From: Chloroflexi bacterium UBA6019
GTDB lineage: Bacteria; Chloroflexota; Dormibacteria; Dormibacterales; Dormibacteraceae
Direction of reading: 5' to 3'
DNA length: 8,059 bases
Assembly: GCA_002427995.1 (NCBI GenBank)
Contig: DIZV01000181.1
Span: 1 to 8,059 of the forward strand
The notes beneath the pieces are model-generated. The model saw only the letters and a list, made by a program, of their open reading frames with translations. It was not told where the DNA came from and did no database searches. The first letter of the stretch is position 1. Each line of letters begins with the position of its first letter. Shown piece after piece: positions 1 through 4,800 of this stretch. The position numbers were made by a program, and so were the translations under genes.

Positions 1-419
1 CCGATGATCCGGACCAGCGCGACGATCCCCCATCCGATCAGCAGGTAGATCGCCATCGCGATCAGCGACTCGGGCTCGAGCACGTTGTTGCCCGAGCCGG
101 TCGCGGGGAAGATCCCGTGGAAGGGACCGACGAAGGGCCCGCTGACGCCGTAGACGAAGCGCACGAAATCGGACTGCAGGGACGCGCCCAGGAGCTTCAT
201 GAAAAAGCGGATGGCGATCATCGAGCAGACCACGGCGACGACGAACCAGATCACTCGCTCGATCCTCGGGTCGTAGCCGCCAACGCCTGCGGGGCTGGCG
301 TAATGCTCCTCGCCAACCGACTGACCCGGCCTGGAGGGCGCGGCTGCGGGGTCGACGAGCGGGTCAACGACGGGCTCGCGGTCGGCCGGCACCCGGTGCT
401 CTTCCTCAACAGGTCCCAT
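1..419 (-). CDS. YggT-family integral membrane protein, 5' part only
   Basis: The reverse strand is open from an ATG at 417-419 to the left edge, giving 139 codons with the C-terminus missing. The start is well supported by an AAGGAG Shine-Dalgarno at 428-433 (reverse strand), 8 nt upstream. About 50 hydrophilic, acidic and Pro-rich residues come first. A membrane segment follows at about 56-78 (VIWFVVAVVCSMIAIRFF). Next is a re-entrant-like stretch at 85-105 containing GPFVGPFHGIFPA, then an acidic LEPES motif and a second membrane segment at about 118-137. The pattern of two hydrophobic segments around a PF-x-x-x-F-P loop matches the YggT family (PF02325) as I recall it. That family consists of small membrane proteins of poorly defined role, often near division or envelope genes. 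The long hydrophilic N-terminal extension is unusual compared with the roughly 90-100 residue stand-alone members. The gene is divergent from the surface-protein gene at 584. The family call rests on motif memory, not a search. Confidence 0.75.
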   Translation of the reverse strand, partial: MGPVEEEHRVPADREPVVDPLVDPAAAPSRPGQSVGEEHYASPAGVGGYDPRIERVIWFVVAVVCSMIAIRFFMKLLGASLQSDFVRFVYGVSGPFVGPFHGIFPATGSGNNVLEPESLIAMAIYLLIGWGIVALVRII

Positions 420-468
420 CGACTTTTCTCCTTGCTTCGGGTCCCGCCAGGGAGCCATCCCGCCTGAT

Positions 469-498
469 GTTATAGCAACGCTAACAATATTAGGGCAA
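469..498 (-). promoter_or_regulatory. Candidate promoter for the YggT-family gene
   Basis: On the reverse strand TTGCCC (493-498) is followed after 18 nt by TATAAC (469-474). This is a reasonable sigma-70/sigma-A-type pair about 50 nt upstream of the YggT-family start codon. It lies in the AT-rich pocket that stands out from the GC-rich surroundings. The call is by eye only. Confidence 0.4.
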
Positions 499-539
499 TT
501 ACACCTCCTATTGATAGCGGAAGATGTGATAGTGTAATT
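497..539. repeat. 8-bp inverted repeat in the divergent promoter region
   Basis: AATTACAC (497-504) and GTGTAATT (532-539) are perfect reverse complements whose centres are 35 bp apart. The left arm overlaps the candidate -35 box of the leftward promoter, and the right arm overlaps the candidate -10 box of the rightward promoter. It could be a pair of operator half-sites controlling both directions, but an 8-bp match in an AT-rich stretch can also arise by chance. Confidence 0.35.
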
Positions 540-540
540 A
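511..540 (+). promoter_or_regulatory. Candidate promoter for the surface protein / sortase run
   Basis: TTGATA (511-516) and TAATTA (535-540) are separated by 18 nt, resembling -35 and -10 boxes. Transcription would start near 547 and give a leader of about 37 nt before the ATG at 584. A short direct repeat TGATAG (512-517 and 527-532) sits inside it. The call is by eye only; no other AT-rich element precedes this gene. Confidence 0.4.
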
Positions 541-567
541 GCAGGTAATCGTCTTTTCCAGTATTGT

Positions 568-573
568 GGGGAG
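568..573 (+). promoter_or_regulatory. Shine-Dalgarno that sets the surface-protein start
   Basis: GGGGAG lies 10 nt upstream of the ATG at 584. It overlaps the alternative in-frame GTG at 566, which would add six residues (MGSSHA) before a complete signal peptide. The overlap argues for 584 as the true start. Confidence 0.6.
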
Positions 574-583
574 CTCGCACGCG

Positions 584-1435
584 ATGATCGACCGTAAAAC
601 CATTCTCACAGGCTCCGTCATTGGCCTGGGTGCCGTCCTCTTCGGCGCATCGGCAGCCCTTGCCGGCGATCCCAACGCGGGCGACATCTGGGTCGACACC
701 GCAACCACGCAGACAATCGGGGTCACGGCGGCCGGCCCGGGTCATGAGAACGACCCGCATCTGCCCTGCGCCAACGTCGGCGTCTTCGCCGCCAAGATGG
801 CCGACCCGACCTCGGCGGAGCCCAACCAGTTCACCGTCTACGCCTGGCCGCCCACCGGCAGCCAGAACGCGATCTACACGGCAGGGTGGACCTACAGCAA
901 AGGCGCCGCCGATCCGCAGGAGATCGCCGTCATCCCGGTCTCGGTCTTCGGCACCGGGGGACATTTCAAGATCCAGGTCGCGCAGGACCCGGTGAAGCAG
1001 AAGGTCTTCTGGATCGATTGCGACACCGCCGGCAAGCCGGGGGGCGGGACGGTCGATTCGACGCCGACGCCGACGCCGACGCCGACTCCCACCTCCGCCC
1101 CGACTTCATCCCCCACCCCTACGCCGAGCCCGACGCCCAGCGGTTCGGTCGGCGGGACGGCGGTCAGCCCTTCGCCCACTCCCGGCTCCGGCTCAGGGGC
1201 GGCGGGGGGAACCGGGGCCGTCAGCTCCGCGACCGCCACCGGTAACGGCGCGGTGAGCGCAGCAAGCGCGACGGCAGGTGGTGTCGTCGGCGCTTTGGAG
1301 GGCGCTGTGGCCACGGCTCAGGGCGCGGTCCTGGCTGAGACCGGTACTCCGCTCTTTTACCTGGTGCTCGGTCTCTTCCTGGTCGTCATCGGAGCCGGGG
1401 TGTACCTGGCGCGTCGCCGCAACACGGTCCTCTAG
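584..1435 (+). CDS. Secreted LAETG cell-wall-anchored surface protein (sortase substrate)
   Basis: This 283-residue protein has every part of a sortase substrate. Residues 1-27 are a classical signal peptide (MIDRKT, hydrophobic core, SAALA|GDP cleavage). A compact ectodomain of about 28-155 follows, with two cysteines (C62 in NDPHLPC and C146 in VFWIDC) that could form a disulfide. A Pro/Thr linker runs from about 160 to 188, then a Gly/Ala/Ser/Thr-rich spacer to about 248. The C-terminal sorting signal has LAETG at 250-254, a membrane segment at about 257-275 and a basic RRR tail at 277-279. LAxTG is the motif typically used by class E sortases, in contrast to the LPxTG of class A. The ectodomain resembles secreted proteins of high-GC Gram-positives with an N-[DE]-P-H-x-x-C motif and a KxFWxxC ending, from memory; its function is unknown. 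The sortase gene starts 11 nt after the stop, so co-transcription is likely. Start 584 (ATG) is preferred over GTG 566 because of the Shine-Dalgarno position and the fit of the signal peptide. Confidence 0.9.
   Translation: MIDRKTILTGSVIGLGAVLFGASAALAGDPNAGDIWVDTATTQTIGVTAAGPGHENDPHLPCANVGVFAAKMADPTSAEPNQFTVYAWPPTGSQNAIYTAGWTYSKGAADPQEIAVIPVSVFGTGGHFKIQVAQDPVKQKVFWIDCDTAGKPGGGTVDSTPTPTPTPTPTSAPTSSPTPTPSPTPSGSVGGTAVSPSPTPGSGSGAAGGTGAVSSATATGNGAVSAASATAGGVVGALEGAVATAQGAVLAETGTPLFYLVLGLFLVVIGAGVYLARRRNTVL
1061..1138 (+). repeat. Low-complexity Pro/Thr linker DNA with ACGCCG hexamer repeats
   Basis: Four perfect tandem ACGCCG units (1061-1084) are followed by degenerate Thr/Pro/Ser codons. They encode alternating Thr-Pro from residue 160 of the surface protein. 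Gain or loss of a 6-bp unit adds or removes one Thr-Pro pair without a frameshift, so the wall-spanning linker length could vary between strains. Confidence 0.7.
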
Positions 1436-1446
1436 ATCCGGCGGTC

Positions 1447-2130
1447 GTGGCGATCGAGAGAGGGAGCCGGGTCGGGACCCCGGTGGCGGCGGGGCGGTCC
1501 CCGCGCCACCGGGCCGATCGCGTTCTGCGAGCGATTTCCCTCGTGTGCCTCGTGGCGGGCGCCGCACTCATCGCCGGCTTCGGGTTCGGGATGGCGGGGG
1601 GCGTCGTCCAGCAGCAGCAGTTGACCGACGGCTGGCGGCATCAAATCGCCCAGTCGGCACCACCGCCGAGCCCGGTTGACCAGCCCGCTCCTAACCTCAC
1701 GCAACCGATCGACGGTGTCGATTTCGCGATCCGAGTGCCCGGCCTCGGCTACTACGCCGCGGTCCGCGAGGGCGTCGACTCCACCATCCTCTACAGCGGT
1801 CCCGGTCACTACCCCGGAACGCCCTGGCCGGGGCAGTCAGGGATGGTCGGCGTCGCGGCTCACAACGTCTACTGGATCAGCTTCCCCCGGCTCACCAAGG
1901 GGGACGAGATCGACCTCGAGACGCGCTATGGCACCTTCAAGTACGCCGTAACCGGGAGCCGCATCGTCCAGCCGAGCGATCGGACGATCCTCGTCCAGGG
2001 GCCCGGCCGCCACCTGACGCTGACCACCTGCTGGCCGACCTGGGCGGGCTCGTTTGCCACCCAGAGGTACGTCATCTTCACCGAGCAGACCTACCCCGTC
2101 CCGCCGTCCAACGAACACCCCGGAAGCTAG
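1447..2130 (+). CDS. Class D/E-type sortase (cysteine transpeptidase)
   Basis: This 227-residue protein has a short basic cytoplasmic N-terminus, one membrane anchor at about 27-50, a Gln/Pro-rich linker, and a sortase domain at about 88-213. The catalytic triad is visible. His139 is in VAAHNVYW, Cys195 in the signature TLTTC followed by WP, and Arg207 in TQRYVIF. The GPGHYPGT segment (118-125) just before the His strand is typical of class D/E enzymes. Sortases cleave the substrate between Thr and Gly of the sorting motif and transfer it to an amino nucleophile on lipid II or peptidoglycan, on the outer face of the membrane. The gene directly follows one encoding an LAETG protein, making that protein the obvious substrate. 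The GTG at 1447 lacks a clear Shine-Dalgarno, and an in-frame GTG at 1483 is possible. Translational coupling to the preceding gene may explain the weak signal. The choice between class D and class E is not settled; the neighbouring LAxTG motif favours E. Confidence 0.95.
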   Translation: MAIERGSRVGTPVAAGRSPRHRADRVLRAISLVCLVAGAALIAGFGFGMAGGVVQQQQLTDGWRHQIAQSAPPPSPVDQPAPNLTQPIDGVDFAIRVPGLGYYAAVREGVDSTILYSGPGHYPGTPWPGQSGMVGVAAHNVYWISFPRLTKGDEIDLETRYGTFKYAVTGSRIVQPSDRTILVQGPGRHLTLTTCWPTWAGSFATQRYVIFTEQTYPVPPSNEHPGS

Positions 2131-2154
2131 CTCACTGCACTAGGATCGGGCGGG

Positions 2155-2532
2155 ATGGCCCCCGACGCGACCGCCCCGGATGGCTCGGAGATCTACTTCC
2201 GGGTCGGCGACGGCGAACGCGCGAGCCTGGTCGAGGTGCACCTCGCCGCGGGGGCGGTCTCCCGAGCGGTTCGGCACCGGACGGTGGAGGAGATCTGGTA
2301 TGTGATCGCCGGCCCCGGCCGGGTCTGGCGCTGCCCGCCGGGCGGCGGCCCGGGCGAGACGATCGAGGTGCAGCAGGGGGACTCGCTCCGGATCCCGACC
2401 GGATGGGCCTTTCAGTTCGCGGCCGGACCCACTGCCGAGCTCCGCTTCGCCTGCTTCACGAGCCCTCCCTGGCCGGGTCCGGGGGAGGCCGATCCGGTGG
2501 CGGGTGGCGGTCTCGGGCCGCCGACGGTCTGA
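2155..2532 (+). CDS. Single-domain cupin protein with incomplete metal site
   Basis: This 125-residue protein fits one small beta-barrel cupin. The first cupin motif appears as RHRTVEEIWYVIAGPG (40-55). The second appears as GDSLRIPTGWAFQF (75-88). A canonical cupin metal site uses His-x-His, Glu and a later His. Here only H41 and E45/E46 remain: the second His position of motif 1 is Thr43, and the usual His of motif 2 appears replaced (TGWAFQF where relatives, from memory, have a His before FQF). The fold is clear but a metal-dependent enzyme is doubtful, and a sugar- or ligand-binding role is possible. Start ATG 2155 has a weak AGGA at 2142-2145. The gene begins 24 nt after the sortase stop, so it is probably in the same transcript, although nothing in it points to the envelope. 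Its last 77 nt overlap the 3' end of the minus-strand four-Cys gene. Confidence 0.85.
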   Translation: MAPDATAPDGSEIYFRVGDGERASLVEVHLAAGAVSRAVRHRTVEEIWYVIAGPGRVWRCPPGGGPGETIEVQQGDSLRIPTGWAFQFAAGPTAELRFACFTSPPWPGPGEADPVAGGGLGPPTV

Positions 2533-2689
2533 ACCCGCGGCACTGCCTCACGGGCAGGGCTGGGTAGCGCGGAAAGGAAGGGTCGGAGGCGGACAGCTGG
2601 CAGAGCCAGAAGGTTGAGCGGGTACCATCGACCCGCCGCCCGTGCTGGCAGCCGGCGCAGATTCCGGGGTCGACTCGGTCCACCGGCAT
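2456..2689 (-). CDS. Small four-cysteine protein (putative zinc-binding, uncharacterised family)
   Basis: The gap between the cupin and first PBP genes is mostly filled by this reverse-strand gene. From the ATG at 2687-2689 it encodes 77 residues. The core reads ICAGCQHGRRV, then FWLCQLSASDPSFPRYP, then LPVRQCRGFRP. The spacing is C-x2-C, 15 residues, C, 19 residues, C. It matches my memory of a small family with the consensus C-x2-C-R-H-[AG]-R, FWLC, DPRFPRYPxLPVxxC-x-G[FY] found in several high-GC phyla. Four cysteines in this order suggest zinc or another metal; the function is unknown. An upstream in-frame ATG at 2705-2707 adds six residues. I prefer 2689 because a TATGTT -10-like box (reverse strand, 2703-2708) overlaps the upstream ATG and would give a near-leaderless transcript; neither start has a Shine-Dalgarno. 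The last 20 or so residues are Pro/Arg-rich and antisense to the cupin gene, so they may be an unselected tail. Confidence 0.7.
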   Translation of the reverse strand: MPVDRVDPGICAGCQHGRRVDGTRSTFWLCQLSASDPSFPRYPALPVRQCRGFRPSAARDRHPPPDRPPPDPAREGS

Positions 2690-2742
2690 TGTGCAAGTAG
2701 ATAACATATGCGTGTGCGCTATCAGTTTTTGCTGGTGCCGCT
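2690..2742. promoter_or_regulatory. Divergent promoter region between the four-Cys gene and the PBP operon
   Basis: This 53-bp AT-richer strip separates two divergent starts. Reverse strand: TATGTT (2703-2708) could be a -10 for the small gene. Forward strand: GATAAC (2700-2705) or TATCAG (2720-2725) could be a -10 for the PBP genes, but neither has a convincing -35. Being the only non-coding DNA between the two genes, it must hold at least part of both promoters unless they lie inside coding sequence. Confidence 0.3.
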
Positions 2743-4800
2743 ATGGTGAATTCACGGCCTTCCCGGCACCGGCTGGGCGGCTCGGGAGCCATCCCCGGCA
2801 CCGGTACCGGGATCGATGGGCGCTGGGCAGCTGTGATCGCTCTGGTGGTGATCGCGGCCCTCCTCGCGGCCACCCTCGGCTGGATCGACGCCGAGCTGCA
2901 GACGCTGCCCGACCCGGCCAACGTATCGGCGCTGGCGAAGTCGATCGTGGTCTACGACCGCAACGGCAAAGTGCTCGGGGAGCGGGACCCGGAAGGCCAC
3001 TACCACGTCATCCTCAAGCTGGGTGAGATGGGGCGCCTGGCCCCGGCCGCAACCCTCGCCGCGGAAGACCGCGAGTTCTACCGGCACGGCGCCGTCGACC
3101 CGGCCGCGGTTGCCCGGGCGCTGTTCATCGACATCACCTCGGCCAGGGCAGCGCAGGGCGGCAGCACGATCACCCAGCAGCTGGTGAAGATCGAGCTCCT
3201 CGGATCTGAGAAGACCATCTCGCGCAAGGCCCAGGAACTGCTGCTCGCCTACTCGCTCGAGCATCGCTACACGAAGAGCCAGATCCTCGAGCTGTACCTG
3301 AACCGGGTCTACTACGGCCACGGCGCCTACGGGATCGGCTCCGCCGTGCAGACCTACTTCGGTGCCGGCAAGAAGCCATCCGAGCTGACCGTCGCCCAGG
3401 CCGCCTTCCTGGCCGGCCTGCTCCAGGCGCCCTCCGGTTACGACCCCTTCCTCCGCTACGAGAGCGCCCGGGCCCGTGAGCTGTACGTCCTCAACGGGAT
3501 GGTCGCGACCCAGGTGATCAGCGCCGACGAGGCGAAGAAGGCGGAGGCCGAGGACGTTTCCAAAGAGCTCCACTTCAACCTCTCCTACCGGGCGACGAGC
3601 GCGCCCCATTTCGTCGACTACGTCATCGCCGGGCTGGAGGGCCAGCTGGGCTCGGCCACCGTCCACCAGGGCGGCCTCTCCGTCTACACAACGATCGATC
3701 CCGGTATCCAGAAGGCGGCCGAGCAGTCGGTCGCCGACGGCGTCGCCAAATTGGCCGGGTCGGGCGTCAACAACGGCATGCTGCTCGCCGTTCGACCGGG
3801 CACCGGCGAGATCCTGGCCTGGGTCGGGTCCGCCGACTTCCAGAACGCCGCCATCGGTGGCCAATACGACGTCATCACCTCGCCCCGGCAGCCGGGATCG
3901 AGCTTCAAGCCTTACGTCTACGAGGCGGCGCTGCTCTCCGGCAGGTTCACCGTCGACTCGACCGTCAACGACACCCCGCAGAGCTTCGGCGGGTACACCC
4001 CGATGGACTACGACAACCGGTACCAGGGGCCCCTCTGCCTCAAGACCGCGCTCGATCGCTCGCGGAACATCCCCGCGGTGGAAACCGCCAACAAGGTCGG
4101 GATGGGACCGATCATCGACCTCGCCTCCCGGATGGGAATCCGGGACAAGCTCGAGCCCTCTCTGCAAACGGCGATCGGCGGCAGCGCGGTCACCATGTTC
4201 GACCACGTCCAGGGTTACCAGGTCTTCGCCAACAGCGGCCTCAAGGTGCCCTTGACGGGCGTCACCCGCGTGGTCGACCGGAGCGGCACCACGATCCTCA
4301 GCAACGACCTTCACCAGCGATCCGGAACGAGCCAGGTCCTGACTCCCGCCCAGGCCTACCTGATGACCTACGTGCTGAAGGACTATCAGAAGACCTGGAA
4401 CTTTCCCTGGAACCGCCAGATGGCGTCCAAGACAGGGACGACAGGCGCGTCGATCCAGCAGCCCACAGACGCCTGGGTGATGGCCTACAACCCTGACATC
4501 GTGGTCGGCACCTGGGTCGGCCACACCGGACCGAACGGCCAGGGCGGGACGATCACCTCCTATGGGGAAGCGGTCGCGGACACCCTGGCGGCAGAGTTCG
4601 TGAACGGGCTGCCCGCCAACTACCGGGACTGGTACCCGGTGCCGGCAGGCCTGGTTCAGAGCAAGAAGACCGGCGATCCCCTGCTCCCCGGCACCGAGAA
4701 CCTGCCCAGCTGCTCCGCGGGAGCCGGCGGTGGCGGCGGTGGCAAGGACCACGGCAAGGGTGGCGGGGGTGGTGATGGCGGCGGAGGAGAGGGCGATTGA
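2743..4800 (+). CDS. Bifunctional class A penicillin-binding protein, copy 1 (GT51 + transpeptidase)
   Basis: This 685-residue protein has a short cytoplasmic N-terminus and a membrane anchor at about 28-47. The GT51 domain that polymerises lipid II into glycan strands covers about 75-235. Its catalytic Glu is E108 in AAEDREFYRHGAVD. Other landmarks are QGGSTITQQLVK (138-149), RKAQELLLAYSLE (161-173), and KSQILELYLNRVYYGHGAYG (178-197). The transpeptidase domain at about 310-625 crosslinks peptides. It has SxxK (S386-S387-F388-K389, catalytic S386), SRN (440-442) and KTGTTG (563-568). All motifs are intact, so both activities are expected outside the membrane. The C-terminus (about 659-685) is an unusual Gly-rich tail with Lys/His/Asp/Glu and no fold. 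Start ATG 2743 has no good Shine-Dalgarno; GTG 2746 directly follows it. The stop overlaps the start of the second PBP, to which this protein aligns along nearly its whole length. Confidence 0.97.
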   Translation: MVNSRPSRHRLGGSGAIPGTGTGIDGRWAAVIALVVIAALLAATLGWIDAELQTLPDPANVSALAKSIVVYDRNGKVLGERDPEGHYHVILKLGEMGRLAPAATLAAEDREFYRHGAVDPAAVARALFIDITSARAAQGGSTITQQLVKIELLGSEKTISRKAQELLLAYSLEHRYTKSQILELYLNRVYYGHGAYGIGSAVQTYFGAGKKPSELTVAQAAFLAGLLQAPSGYDPFLRYESARARELYVLNGMVATQVISADEAKKAEAEDVSKELHFNLSYRATSAPHFVDYVIAGLEGQLGSATVHQGGLSVYTTIDPGIQKAAEQSVADGVAKLAGSGVNNGMLLAVRPGTGEILAWVGSADFQNAAIGGQYDVITSPRQPGSSFKPYVYEAALLSGRFTVDSTVNDTPQSFGGYTPMDYDNRYQGPLCLKTALDRSRNIPAVETANKVGMGPIIDLASRMGIRDKLEPSLQTAIGGSAVTMFDHVQGYQVFANSGLKVPLTGVTRVVDRSGTTILSNDLHQRSGTSQVLTPAQAYLMTYVLKDYQKTWNFPWNRQMASKTGTTGASIQQPTDAWVMAYNPDIVVGTWVGHTGPNGQGGTITSYGEAVADTLAAEFVNGLPANYRDWYPVPAGLVQSKKTGDPLLPGTENLPSCSAGAGGGGGGKDHGKGGGGGDGGGGEGD
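4783..4788 (+). promoter_or_regulatory. Shine-Dalgarno for PBP copy 2 inside the tail of copy 1
   Basis: GGAGGA lies 8 nt upstream of the TTG at 4797 and is read as Gly/Glu codons at the end of the copy 1 tail. It supports the TTG as the real start and coupled translation of the two PBPs. Confidence 0.75.

Noticed and set aside
468..486. Bulged hairpin TGTTA-TA-GC / GCTAACA
   Set aside because: It has a short arm with a 2-nt bulge and a 3-nt loop in AT-rich DNA. It overlaps a candidate -10 box and has no independent support.
504..509. CCTCCT on the plus strand (AGGAGG on the minus strand), as in the 16S 3' end or a strong ribosome site
   Set aside because: On the minus strand the first start codon at proper distance (TTG) is followed at once by a stop. 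On the plus strand it lies upstream of the likely transcript start.
470..964. A reverse-strand open frame whose last residues are very hydrophobic (LSIGGVIALILLALL)
   Set aside because: It is mostly antisense to the surface-protein gene. The hydrophobic end comes from the AT-rich promoter stretch, and there is no plausible full protein.
2597..2636. Two small hairpins (CTGGC/GCCAG, and GCGGGT/ACCCGC with a 7-nt loop) considered as a terminator after the cupin gene
   Set aside because: There is no T-run after either, and both lie inside the four-Cys coding region, where such short stems are expected at high GC.
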